A program made the translations under genes and the position numbers. The notes under the pieces are model-generated. The model was given only the letters and a program-made list of their open reading frames with translations, searched no databases and was not told where the DNA came from. Positions 5,825 through 13,503 of a stretch of 14,437 nucleotides of DNA are shown here, in pieces. Within the stretch, counting starts at the first letter, position 1, and each line of letters begins with the position of its first letter. Origin of the DNA: Lachnospiraceae bacterium (lineage in GTDB: Bacteria; Bacillota; Clostridia; Lachnospirales; Lachnospiraceae); contig CAAEHZ010000581.1 of NCBI GenBank assembly GCA_900755865.1, positions 1 through 14,437 on the forward strand, in the 5' to 3' direction.

Positions 5825-7234
5825 TTAATTCTCCGTACCCAACTGACTGATATATTCCTGCGCGCTTCTTGCCCTGCTTGTATCCGGGAAGAGCTCCACT
5901 ACCTTCCGGTATGCAGCCAGTGCATTTTCCGTATCTCCGTTTCTGCGGTATGCCTGTCCCAGATAATACCAGGCATCTGCAAGAGTGGCATCATAATAAA
6001 CCGCCTTGCCAAAGCCCTCTGCCGCCTCCGCAAAATTCTCCTGCCTGTAGCTTTCCTGGGCAGCCACGTAATACTCCTGGGCAAGCTGGGGACCGATTGC
6101 CCCTAAAAGGGTCTGGTATAATTTCTGGTAGCTTTCCGAGGTTTCTTCTATATTGATATTTGCAGCAATCGTTTCCAGTTCAGCAGCTGTCTTCTGTATA
6201 TCCTGCGTTTCCAGATAATCAGAAGCCGTATTTAACAGGTTGTCGAAGCTTTGCAGCGTGCCGTCCTCTCCCACAAAGCCTTCCACCTCTGCCTGCAATC
6301 CCTTTATTTCCTCCTGCAGCTTTCCGTTCTCCGATTCCAGCTCCTGAATTCTTGCCGTCTTTGCATCCGACTCGTTACTGATTGTGGTAATGGTCTTCTG
6401 GGCTTCGTTTCTCGCATTGGACTGTGCCGCGGGAACCAGTAAAAAGTAGGTTGCCGCCAGACCAATCAAAAGTCCGATTCCGATATTGACTAAGGTGGAT
6501 ACCCCGCCGCCCTTCGGCTCCTTTACATTCAAAGGCTGTATGATAATCTCATTGTCACTCTGGTATCTGACAGCCTCTTCCTTCTTTTTCCTGCCAGTCT
6601 GTCTGGATGTTTCATCCGGTGTCAGCATCCTGTCCACTTCATTCAAATACCGAAGGGTCTGGGTATTGTTCCGGTCAATCTCCATACATTTATGAAGCTC
6701 TCTTTCCGCCCGCTCCCATTCCTCCGCATCCATATAAAGAAGTGCCAGAAGCTGATGTGCCCGGATAAATCTGGGATTCAGGGAAAGCACCTTTTTTAAC
6801 TGTATGATGGCAAGATCCTTACTGTCCTGCTGACAATAGGCAAGCGCCTGATTATATTTCTTGATGGTCTGATTGATGGAATCCAGTCTGGCGGAATTGG
6901 ATTGCAGCTTCTCGATATAATCATCCGCAATATTTTTCTCCGGACGCAGATTTTTACTGATAACCCATTCACTTAAGGCTGCCACAACCTCTCCCATTTC
7001 AAAATAGACAAGTCCCAGCAGATTTCTTGCTTCCACATTATTTTTATTAAATTTCAGGCTCTGGCGCAGACTGGTGACTGCACCGCTCAAATCCCTTACC
7101 CCTGCTTTTTCCAGTCCTTCATTATAATAAAGATTGGAAACAGACATAATTTTCTTGTACAAAGAAACATCAGCTCCGCAGGCGGTGCAAAAATCATGCT
7201 CTGACAGAGCACATCCACAATTGTAACAAAACAT
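5825..7234 (-). CDS. Zinc-ribbon, TPR-repeat, single-pass membrane protein of unknown function
   Basis: The 469 residues show four parts. An N-terminal zinc ribbon has CxxC pairs at Cys3/Cys6 and Cys16/Cys19. A cytoplasmic TPR array occupies about 34-191, with motifs such as AIIQLKKVLSLNPRF and AERELHKCMEIDRNN. One transmembrane helix lies at about 246-267, followed by a coiled coil (about 278-320). A second TPR region near the C-terminus (about 386-453) contains DAWYYLGQAYRRNGDTENAL. The product probably has TPR scaffolds on both sides of the membrane, with the zinc ribbon inside, which suits assembly or scaffolding; no enzymatic motif is visible. The ATG shares one base with the upstream 51-codon gene's stop (TAATG), so it is probably translationally coupled. 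It is the last gene before the terminator. The domain call is firm; the function is unknown. Confidence 0.85.
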   Translation of the reverse strand: MFCYNCGCALSEHDFCTACGADVSLYKKIMSVSNLYYNEGLEKAGVRDLSGAVTSLRQSLKFNKNNVEARNLLGLVYFEMGEVVAALSEWVISKNLRPEKNIADDYIEKLQSNSARLDSINQTIKKYNQALAYCQQDSKDLAIIQLKKVLSLNPRFIRAHQLLALLYMDAEEWERAERELHKCMEIDRNNTQTLRYLNEVDRMLTPDETSRQTGRKKKEEAVRYQSDNEIIIQPLNVKEPKGGGVSTLVNIGIGLLIGLAATYFLLVPAAQSNARNEAQKTITTISNESDAKTARIQELESENGKLQEEIKGLQAEVEGFVGEDGTLQSFDNLLNTASDYLETQDIQKTAAELETIAANINIEETSESYQKLYQTLLGAIGPQLAQEYYVAAQESYRQENFAEAAEGFGKAVYYDATLADAWYYLGQAYRRNGDTENALAAYRKVVELFPDTSRARSAQEYISQLGTEN

Positions 7235-7389
7235 TACTGCACCTCTTCTGACTTCTCTTCGGATTCTTTCATCATTTTTACAAGTAAATCAGCCATATCT
7301 GTCAAATCCTGGTTATAAATAGCATCCTCCGCATCCTCTACCTCAAGGCTGGGATGGAATTTTTTCAGTTCTTCTTCAAAATTTATCAT
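7234..7389 (-). CDS. Small acidic protein (51 residues) between folC and the TPR gene
   Basis: A 51-codon frame begins MINFEEELKKFHPSLEVE and ends in a Lys/Glu-rich tail (KMMKESEEKSEEVQ). Support is positional. AAAGGAG sits 10 nt before its ATG, inside the end of folC. Its ATG overlaps the folC 3' end by 14 nt, and its TAA shares one base with the ATG of the TPR gene. It therefore fills the gap between the two genes exactly, as a coupled cistron would. The product is acidic, probably helical and cytoplasmic, with no transmembrane segment or cysteines. I do not recognise a named family. A partner or regulator role for the neighbouring TPR protein is only a guess. Confidence 0.8.
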   Translation of the reverse strand: MINFEEELKKFHPSLEVEDAEDAIYNQDLTDMADLLVKMMKESEEKSEEVQ

Positions 7390-8698
7390 TTTCCAACAGC
7401 TCCTTTATTTCACCCACCAGATACAGGCTTCCCGCAACATAAATGCGTTCCTCCCTTCTCCGGCTTTGCAGCAGTGCATGAAAGGCTGCAGTTACAGTAT
7501 CATAAACAGAATATTCACATTGAGGATACTCCCTGAAAATCCGTTCCAGTCTGTCCAGCGTCACCGCCCGCCCTGTCTGCATATGGGCGATTGCAAACCG
7601 CCCGAACAACCCGGATTTTACCAGTTCCTCTATCATTTGTTCATAGTCCTTTTCCTTTACCACACTGAACAGCAGGCTTCTGTTCCCATCCCTGCCATCC
7701 GCCTGCACTGTTTCCAGAAATGCCCGGATTCCATCCTCATTATGGGCACCGTCCACATAGACCTCCGGAAGCACCTCTTCCATCCGTCCCGCCCAGAAGC
7801 AGTCCGCCACACCCTGCCTGATATTCTCCGCAGAAATTCTGTGTTCCTTATCCAGAACCTCAATCGTCCGGACAGCCAGCGCTGCATTTTCCATCTGATA
7901 GGCAGCGATTGTGTGCAAAGAAAGGCTAATATAACCATAATACCCAGTACACAAGGAAAAATCAATGTTTTTATTCTTAAAATTTAAAAACCGATAGTCC
8001 TTTTTCGACACCATAATTGCCGGAACACCAAGTTCCGCCGCACGTCTTAAAAATACCTCCGTGGTTTCCGGACAGGTATCCCAGAATACCACAGGCGCCC
8101 CTTCATGGATAATGCCCGCCTTCTCCCCTGCAATCTTCTCCACCGTATCTCCCAGATATTCCACATGGTCCAGACTGATATGGGTAATAACGGAAACCTC
8201 TTTTTTCTCCACCGCGTTTGTGGCATCCAGCCTGCCGCCAAGCCCGGTTTCCAGAATACAGTAATCCGGCGCTTTTTTTGCAAAAAGAAGCATCGCCATA
8301 AAGAAAAGATACTCAAAATAACTGGGATGATACCCCTCTCCTGCCTCCAGCTTTTCCCAGTCCAGACGTTCATAAATATCCAGAAAGGCATTCAGGAAAT
8401 CCTCTCTGGAAACCATTTCCCCCTCTATGACAAATCTTTCCCGGATATCCACCAGATGGGGGGACGTAAAAACAGCCACCCTCATTCCCGCTTTTTCCAG
8501 TATACTGCGCAGATAGGCACAGACGGAGCCTTTTCCGTTTGTGCCTGCCACGTGGATAATCTTCATTTTTCTATCCGGATTTCCCAGAAGCGCCAGAAAC
8601 CGCTTCGTGTCTTCCATGCTGTTTTTGGCGGTAAATCTGGGGGTTTCATTCAGATAGTGCTCTGCTTCCTCAAAGGTAGTAATCTTTTGTTTCTGCAA
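7376..8698 (-). CDS. folC: Bifunctional folylpolyglutamate synthase / dihydrofolate synthase FolC
   Basis: The 440-residue Mur-ligase-family enzyme adds glutamate to dihydropteroate and to reduced folates using ATP, retaining folate in the cytoplasm. The P-loop HVAGTNGKGSV covers 49-59. TSPHL (78-82), ILETGLGGRLDATN, the family's HISLDHVEYLG and the later YVDGAHNEDGI (the linker between ATPase and C-terminal ligase domains) all follow in order. The start is TTG at 8698: a perfect AGGAGG (8707-8712) lies 8 nt upstream. A GTG at 8707 would overlap that site. It lies 17 nt after larC and overlaps the small downstream gene by 14 nt. Length is normal for FolC. Whether both activities are present cannot be told from sequence alone. 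Confidence 0.95.
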   Translation of the reverse strand: MQKQKITTFEEAEHYLNETPRFTAKNSMEDTKRFLALLGNPDRKMKIIHVAGTNGKGSVCAYLRSILEKAGMRVAVFTSPHLVDIRERFVIEGEMVSREDFLNAFLDIYERLDWEKLEAGEGYHPSYFEYLFFMAMLLFAKKAPDYCILETGLGGRLDATNAVEKKEVSVITHISLDHVEYLGDTVEKIAGEKAGIIHEGAPVVFWDTCPETTEVFLRRAAELGVPAIMVSKKDYRFLNFKNKNIDFSLCTGYYGYISLSLHTIAAYQMENAALAVRTIEVLDKEHRISAENIRQGVADCFWAGRMEEVLPEVYVDGAHNEDGIRAFLETVQADGRDGNRSLLFSVVKEKDYEQMIEELVKSGLFGRFAIAHMQTGRAVTLDRLERIFREYPQCEYSVYDTVTAAFHALLQSRRREERIYVAGSLYLVGEIKELLENDKF

Positions 8699-8706
8699 AA
8701 CAGCCA

Positions 8707-8712
8707 CCTCCT
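8707..8712 (-). promoter_or_regulatory. Shine-Dalgarno site deciding a TTG start for folC
   Basis: AGGAGG on the minus strand is spaced 8 nt from TTG at 8698. The in-frame GTG (8705-8707) shares its first base with the site and so could not be initiated from it. TTG is therefore the better start. Confidence 0.75.
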
Positions 8713-8715
8713 ATT

Positions 8716-10035
8716 TTAATTCTCCATTCTGCCCTGTTCTGCCAGCCTGCGCACCTCTGCAAGGCTCAGGCTCTGCTCCATGGCAATCCTGCTCAAATCC
8801 TCATACTCATATTTCATCCGCTCTGCTCCGTAGCCGGAGGAATATTTACAGCGTACCTCCCCGTAGGGTGTCTGAATACTTCTGCTTTCCCGGTTTAATA
8901 CATATCTGTCATACTCCCGCTCCCTGATTCCGATTGTGGAGGTATGTTTAAAAATCTGCTCTGCTATTCTTTCCTTTTCTTCTGCCTTGCATAAAACATG
9001 AATCCAGATGCCGGGACGGCTCTTTTTCATGGTAACAGGAACGGAGAACACATCCAGCGCTCCCTCCCGCAGAAGCTGCTCCGTTGCAAAGCCAATATCC
9101 TCCGGAGTCATATCGTCCACATTACAGGACAGCTCCACAACAGCATCCTTCTTCCCTTCCTTTTCTCCCAGCAGGGCGCGGACGCAGTTTGCCGCCTCAA
9201 AATCCTTCTTTCCCATACCATATCCGATACGGCTGATACGCATTACGGGAAGTTCCCCGAAGCCGGTAGCAAAATGCTTTAACAGCGCGGCTCCCGTAGG
9301 CGTACAAAGCTCTCCCTTTATGCTGCCTCCGTAAATCGGCACATCCCGCAGGATATAAGCTGTTGCCGGTGCCGGAACCGGTAAGATGCCATGGGCGCAA
9401 TGTACCTGACCGCTTCCCACATGAACCGGAGATACGATGATTTCATCCGCCTGTATCATGGAAAAAAGCAGGCACACCCCGGTAATATCCGCAATGGCAT
9501 CCATGGTGCCTACCTCATGGAAATGAATCTGGCTGACCTCCATTCCATGAGCATGCCCCTCCGCTTCTGCAATCAGACGATAGACTGCCAGCACATCCTC
9601 CTGCACCTTCTTCGGAAGCTGCATATGCCCTGTCACAATATGTTCAATATCGTGCATGGAGGTATGTGAGTGAGTGTGGGTATGGTCATGGGTGTGCTCA
9701 TGCTCGTGGCTGTGGTCGTGCTCATGACTGTGCTCATGGTCGTGGCTGTGGTCGTGCTCATGACTGTGCTCGTGCTCATGCTCATGACTGTGCTCATGGT
9801 CGTGGTGATGATGGTACTCACCCTCCTCTTCTCCATTTATTTTAACAGAGATGTGAGTTCCCTGAATCCCGCATTTTGCCGTTTTTGTTGCCTCTATCTC
9901 TACCCCCGGAATCCCCAGATGGTTCATCTGCTCCATAAATTTCTTCTGCTCTTCCTCCGGCAGAAGCTCCAGCAAAGCAGCCGTCAGCATATCTCCCGCT
10001 GCTCCCATTCCGCAATCCAGATATAATGTCTTCAT
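8716..10035 (-). CDS. larC: Nickel insertion protein LarC (CTP-dependent cyclometallase), single-frame
   Basis: LarC inserts nickel into pyridinium-3,5-bisthiocarboxylic acid mononucleotide, making the nickel-pincer nucleotide (NPN) cofactor with CTP hydrolysis. The 439 residues start YLDCGMGAAGDML, the LarC signature. A His-rich metal-binding stretch (75-124) has 27 His in 50 residues. IHFHEVGTMDAIADITG (170-186) and ELCTPTGAALL (242-252) are conserved LarC1 blocks, and the C-terminal LarC2 part begins near VELSCNVDDMTPEDIG (300-315). In Lactobacillus plantarum LarC1 and LarC2 are joined by a programmed frameshift; here the frame is continuous. AAGGAGG lies 6 nt before the ATG, and larB ends 11 nt upstream. 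Identification is secure. Confidence 0.96.
   Translation of the reverse strand: MKTLYLDCGMGAAGDMLTAALLELLPEEEQKKFMEQMNHLGIPGVEIEATKTAKCGIQGTHISVKINGEEEGEYHHHHDHEHSHEHEHEHSHEHDHSHDHEHSHEHDHSHEHEHTHDHTHTHSHTSMHDIEHIVTGHMQLPKKVQEDVLAVYRLIAEAEGHAHGMEVSQIHFHEVGTMDAIADITGVCLLFSMIQADEIIVSPVHVGSGQVHCAHGILPVPAPATAYILRDVPIYGGSIKGELCTPTGAALLKHFATGFGELPVMRISRIGYGMGKKDFEAANCVRALLGEKEGKKDAVVELSCNVDDMTPEDIGFATEQLLREGALDVFSVPVTMKKSRPGIWIHVLCKAEEKERIAEQIFKHTSTIGIREREYDRYVLNRESRSIQTPYGEVRCKYSSGYGAERMKYEYEDLSRIAMEQSLSLAEVRRLAEQGRMEN
9705..9804. repeat. Tandem His-codon repeat inside larC
   Basis: A 36-bp period is visible: 9705-9740 and 9741-9776 share their first 31 bases. A 26-bp block at 9719-9744 recurs at 9779-9804. 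The repeats encode alternating His with Glu, Asp or Ser. All shifts are multiples of three, so expansion or contraction keeps the frame. The length is likely to vary between strains. Confidence 0.85.
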
Positions 10036-10046
10036 AGTCTGCCTCC

Positions 10047-10817
10047 TTACATTTCCTGTTTTTTCTCAGGCGCCGCCATATGATTTATCATCCCTGCAAG
10101 ATAGCCCGCCCCGAAGCCATTGTCAATATTGACAACAGAAACCCCGCTGGCGCAGGAATTTAACATGGAAAGCAATGCTGACAATCCATGGAAAGAGGTT
10201 CCGTACCCTACGCTGGTAGGCACCGCAATAACCGGGCAGTCTGCCAGCCCGCCAATCACGCTGGCAAGGGCACCCTCCATTCCCGCAATGGCTATAATCA
10301 CACTGGCGCTCATAATTTCATCCATATGGGACAGTAATCGGTGCAGCCCCGCTACTCCCACATCATAAAGCCTGACAACCTCATTTCCAAAGACCTCCGC
10401 AGTCCGCGCCGCTTCCTCCGCCACCGGAATATCACTGGTTCCGCCGGTTGCCACTACAATTTTACCAATTCCATCCGGCTTCGGCAACTCCCCGACAATA
10501 CCGATTCTGGAAATTTCCTCATATTGCAGGGGCTGGGGTTTCGCTACCACCTCTGCCCCCTCTTTGGACAGTCTGGTTATCAGAATGGTTTTCTGTCCCT
10601 TTTTCTTCATGGTTTCCACGATTCCCGCTATCTGCTCCGGTGTCTTTCCTGCCCCGTAGATAACCTCCGCAGCTCCCTGCCTAACCTTGCGGTGCATATC
10701 CACCTTTGCATAGCCGATATCTTCAAAGGGTTCCATTTTCAGCCTGAGCAGGGCATCCTCCACAGAGGTTTCCCCCGTCTTTACTCTTTCCAAAAGCTGT
10801 CTGATTTCACTGTTCAT
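10047..10817 (-). CDS. larB: Pyridinium-3,5-biscarboxylic acid mononucleotide synthase LarB
   Basis: LarB carboxylates nicotinic acid adenine dinucleotide (NaAD) at C5 and cleaves the phosphoanhydride, the first step of NPN cofactor synthesis. The 256 residues resemble the PurE (AIR carboxylase) family in their C-terminal half: GGTSDIPVAEEAARTAE (125-141), AGMEGALASVIGGL (178-191), VPTSVGYG (199-206) and SCASGVSVVNIDNGFGAG (221-238). Glu181 and Cys222 align with the Glu and Cys I recall as catalytic in L. plantarum LarB (Glu180, Cys221). The ATG overlaps the larE stop by 4 nt (ATGA). A GAGG lies 7 nt upstream, inside larE. Length and motifs are typical. Confidence 0.96.
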   Translation of the reverse strand: MNSEIRQLLERVKTGETSVEDALLRLKMEPFEDIGYAKVDMHRKVRQGAAEVIYGAGKTPEQIAGIVETMKKKGQKTILITRLSKEGAEVVAKPQPLQYEEISRIGIVGELPKPDGIGKIVVATGGTSDIPVAEEAARTAEVFGNEVVRLYDVGVAGLHRLLSHMDEIMSASVIIAIAGMEGALASVIGGLADCPVIAVPTSVGYGTSFHGLSALLSMLNSCASGVSVVNIDNGFGAGYLAGMINHMAAPEKKQEM

Positions 10818-11560
10818 CCTCTTGCCTCCAAATCCAGCAGTACTCCCCGGTAATTTCTTCCAAGCTCTGCCAGAATTTTCTCCCTGTTTTTCAACAGCAG
10901 CGGCATCTGGTCTGCGGGTAACTGTATTTTTGCCATCTCTCCCATCATCCGCACCCGGAAATCCGTAAAGCCAAGGGAGAACAGATACCCCTCCGCTTCT
11001 TCCGTTTTCTTCAGTTTTTCTGCGGTAATCTCCGTTCCTGTGGGGATTCTTGTTGCAAGACAGGCATATGCCGGCTTATCCCAGGTAAAGAGTCCCGCTT
11101 CCTTCGATAATCTGCGGATTTCTGCCTTTGTCAGTCCCGCATCCCGCAGCGGAGAGCATACCTTTAATTCCTGCAGCGCTTTCATGCCCGGTCTGTCCCC
11201 GGCATCATCCGAGGCATTGGTTCCATCCATCAGCACAGAATAGCCGTCCTTTTTCGCCTCTGCCAGAATGGTTCCGAAAATTTTAGTCTTACAATAATAA
11301 CAGCGATTCGCCGGATTTGCTGTCACTTCCTTTGCCTGAAGCACATCCACAGGCAGAATCTTCATATCTGCCCCAAGCTCCTTCGCCAGACGCTTCGCGT
11401 CCTCCAGTTCAAACTCCGGCTGAAAAGCTGCCTTTACATAATACGCCCTCACACTGGCACCGTTCTGCAGTGCCGCATATAAAAGATAGGAAGAATCCAC
11501 TCCTCCTGAAAACCCAAGAGCTACTTTTTTATTTTTCTCAAAAAACTCTTCCAATGTCAT
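10814..11560 (-). CDS. larE: ATP-dependent sulfur transferase LarE, three-cysteine type
   Basis: LarE activates the two carboxylates of the LarB product with ATP and converts them to thiocarboxylates. The 248-residue PP-loop enzyme has the SGGVDSS loop at 18-24, then NPANRCYYCK (82-91), DGTNASDDAGDRPG (112-125) and KPAYACLATRIP (162-173). Three cysteines (Cys87, Cys90, Cys167) stand at the positions of the class reported to bind a [4Fe-4S] cluster. L. plantarum LarE, which sacrifices its one active-site cysteine (Cys176), lacks the CYYC pair. The ATG follows AAGGAGGAG at good spacing, 46 nt after the upstream permease gene. It overlaps larB by 4 nt. Identification is secure; the cluster type is inferred from the cysteine pattern. 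Confidence 0.95.
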   Translation of the reverse strand: MTLEEFFEKNKKVALGFSGGVDSSYLLYAALQNGASVRAYYVKAAFQPEFELEDAKRLAKELGADMKILPVDVLQAKEVTANPANRCYYCKTKIFGTILAEAKKDGYSVLMDGTNASDDAGDRPGMKALQELKVCSPLRDAGLTKAEIRRLSKEAGLFTWDKPAYACLATRIPTGTEITAEKLKKTEEAEGYLFSLGFTDFRVRMMGEMAKIQLPADQMPLLLKNREKILAELGRNYRGVLLDLEARG

Positions 11561-11606
11561 GCCTGTACTCCTCCTTATCCTGTTTCTGCTATTTGTGTAT
11601 TCGCAA

Positions 11607-12524
11607 TTACAGGTTACTGTGCCGTAAATTCACTTCTCTCCGGAAGGCATTTCCAATCGCTGTAATACAGCAAAGCGTCACCACCAGAAAAATACCGGGA
11701 ATGACAATCACCCACCAGGAAGACGTAAAAAACGCCCGCTGTGCTATCGAAAGCATACTTCCCCAGGAAATCTGTTCCAGAGAAAGCCCTATTCCCATAA
11801 AACTTAAGGTTGCTTCTGTCATCATTGCGCTTCGGATATTCATCACTACCATGAACATAATAGACGATACAATGTCAGGCGTCAAATGTTTCCGGAGAAT
11901 ATGAAAAAAGCCACCGCCCATCGCCCTCGCCGCCAGAATATAATCCTTTTTTCCAAGCTCCCGTACCTGCGTCCGTATCACTTTTGCCATCTGCATCCAG
12001 CTTACACTTCCTATGGCAAAAGAAAGTCCTGTCACAGTATTTTTTCCAAAAATCCCCTGCCATAAAAATAAAAGAAGCAGTCCGGGGATGCTTAGAAGAA
12101 TATCCGTAACCCACATCAGTACCCCGTCCACCCACTTTGCCGACAGACCGCTGAAAACACCAAGCACAACAGCAATGGCAGTAGAAAATACTGTGGACAA
12201 AAAACCAATACTTAAAGAAATTCTGCCTCCGTTCCATATCATCAGAAACAAATCTCTTCCCAGGGCATCCGTTCCAAAAGGATATTTTCGGCAGGGAGGC
12301 AGGTTACAGTCTGCCTGATTCATATAAGACGCATTCTCCGGCAGAAAAAGGCTGCCGGCAAAACAACCTGCCAGAATCCCACACAGCAGGAAAACCGCAC
12401 CTATCTGTCCTGTCTTTTCCGGTCTTACTTTTTCCGGTTTTGTTTTTCCCAATCCATTTTCTTCCAGTCCTGTTTCTTCCGGTTCTGCTTTTTCCGGTCT
12501 TATTTCTTTATGCTCTTCCCTCAC
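11607..12524 (-). CDS. ABC transporter permease, OppC/NikC family, probable nickel uptake
   Basis: The 305-residue inner-membrane permease belongs to the dipeptide/oligopeptide/nickel family. After a polar, repeat-bearing N-terminus (1-39) the first transmembrane helix lies at about 40-62. The family block FGTDALGRDLFLMIWNGGRISLSIG precedes the core helices, and the ATPase-contact loop is ARAMGGGFFHILRKHLTP. The C-terminal SFMGIGLSLEQISWGSMLS block is typical of DppC/NikC. The start is GTG at 12524, overlapping the upstream permease stop by 4 nt; the open frame reaches 12611, but that would be a 91-nt overlap. Nickel as substrate is inferred from larEBC next door. The sequence alone does not separate nickel from peptide permeases. 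Confidence 0.88.
   Translation of the reverse strand: MREEHKEIRPEKAEPEETGLEENGLGKTKPEKVRPEKTGQIGAVFLLCGILAGCFAGSLFLPENASYMNQADCNLPPCRKYPFGTDALGRDLFLMIWNGGRISLSIGFLSTVFSTAIAVVLGVFSGLSAKWVDGVLMWVTDILLSIPGLLLLFLWQGIFGKNTVTGLSFAIGSVSWMQMAKVIRTQVRELGKKDYILAARAMGGGFFHILRKHLTPDIVSSIMFMVVMNIRSAMMTEATLSFMGIGLSLEQISWGSMLSIAQRAFFTSSWWVIVIPGIFLVVTLCCITAIGNAFRREVNLRHSNL
12414..12503 (-). repeat. Six imperfect 15-nt tandem units in the permease C N-terminus
   Basis: Residues 8-37 read as six pentapeptides (IRPEK, AEPEE, TGLEE, NGLGK, TKPEK, VRPEK), encoded by purine-rich 15-nt units around a CCGGAA core. This polar tail lies before the first membrane helix and is unusual for the family. It looks like in-frame slippage expansion. 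Confidence 0.8.
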
Positions 12525-13495
12525 TGCTCCGGTCCCCCCTTTTCCCAGGTATCCATGGCGGCAATCCGGGGATTGATTTTTTCTCCAAGCATTTTCCCCA
12601 GCATACTGCAAAAAAGCACCACCCCACCGGAAAGCAGGCAGACTGCCATGAGCAGATTATAATCCTTATACCGGACACTCTCATAAGCAAGGGTACCGAT
12701 TCCCGGATAGGAAAATACCATTTCCACCACATAGGTTCCGCCCAGAATATGCGCAGCGGAAGCCGCCATCAGACCTAAATAGGACGGCAGAATATTCCTC
12801 ATACAATGCCTGTACAAAACCTGTTTTTTCCTCAGTCCCTTACTTCTGGCAAGCAGAACATAATCACACCTGAACTGTACCAGCAAAAGATTCCTGACCA
12901 GATAAGCATAATACCATAAGTGGCTGATAACAACCACCGTCAGCGGTAATATCAGATGACGCAGCCTGTCCGGAATATCGCCTCCGCTTCCCGGTGTGTA
13001 TGCCCCGCTCCCCGGCAGGAGCTTCAGGCTGACACTGAATACAAAAATGAGCAGCAGGGAAAACCAAAATTCCGGGATACAGCCGGAAACCGTTCCAAGA
13101 CTGCAAAGCAGCCTGTCCTGCCATTTTTCCTCTCTTTCTGCACAAAATGCCCCCAGAAACAGACTACACACAAACACCAGGAAAAATCCGGTTCCCCCAA
13201 GCAGCAGCGTATTGGGAAGCTTCTCTCCTATAACAGCAAGCACATTTTCCTTATATTTATAAGAAATACCAAAATCCCCCTGTAAAGCCTTCCTCCCCCA
13301 TCTGACATACTGGGTAAAAATCCTGTCATGCAGCCCCAGTTTTTCCTCTGCCTGCCATCTCTCCTCCACCGACATTTTTTCTACCCTGTCCCCGTAATAA
13401 GCGGTCAGAGGATCCCCCGGTGCAAGTCTGGACATAAAAAACACCAAAAAAGAAAGCAGCCACAGACTGACAATAAATCTACATATTCTTTTCAT
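12521..13495 (-). CDS. ABC transporter permease, OppB/NikB family, probable nickel uptake
   Basis: A 324-residue permease of the dipeptide/oligopeptide/nickel family, pairing with the permease gene that follows it. The first membrane helix is near the N-terminus, followed by the family block RLAPGDPLTAYYG and a periplasmic stretch with EKLGLHDRIFTQYVRWGRKALQGDFGISY. Further helices surround IPEFWFSLLLIFVFS. The ATPase-contact loop is LLARSKGLRKKQVLYRHCMRNILP, and VEMVFSYPGIGTLAYESVRYKDYNLLM ends the core. The ATG at 13495 has GAGG 6 nt upstream and lies 8 nt after the ATPase stop. An ATG at 13507, overlapping that stop as ATGA, is the alternative. Length is normal (about 310-330). Substrate assignment rests on the lar neighbours. 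Confidence 0.88.
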   Translation of the reverse strand: MKRICRFIVSLWLLSFLVFFMSRLAPGDPLTAYYGDRVEKMSVEERWQAEEKLGLHDRIFTQYVRWGRKALQGDFGISYKYKENVLAVIGEKLPNTLLLGGTGFFLVFVCSLFLGAFCAEREEKWQDRLLCSLGTVSGCIPEFWFSLLLIFVFSVSLKLLPGSGAYTPGSGGDIPDRLRHLILPLTVVVISHLWYYAYLVRNLLLVQFRCDYVLLARSKGLRKKQVLYRHCMRNILPSYLGLMAASAAHILGGTYVVEMVFSYPGIGTLAYESVRYKDYNLLMAVCLLSGGVVLFCSMLGKMLGEKINPRIAAMDTWEKGGPEQ

Positions 13496-13503
13496 CTTAA
13501 TCC

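Noticed and set aside
8105..8719. 204-codon plus-strand frame opposite folC (and similar long plus-strand frames opposite the GH28, GH25 and spoIIA genes)
   Set aside because: No domain signature; each lies entirely opposite a well-supported conserved gene.
9705..9804. Direct repeats considered as a CRISPR array
   Set aside because: Repeats are contiguous, in frame and coding inside larC, with no unique spacers and no cas genes near.
9670..10026. 118-codon plus-strand frame rich in Val, Met and Leu, resembling a membrane protein
   Set aside because: It is the antisense shadow of the His-codon repeat of larC; the apparent hydrophobicity comes from reading those codons backwards.
12525..12611. 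Upstream extension of the permease C frame
   Set aside because: It would overlap permease B by about 90 nt and its residues are not family-like; the GTG at 12524 gives a normal 4-nt overlap.
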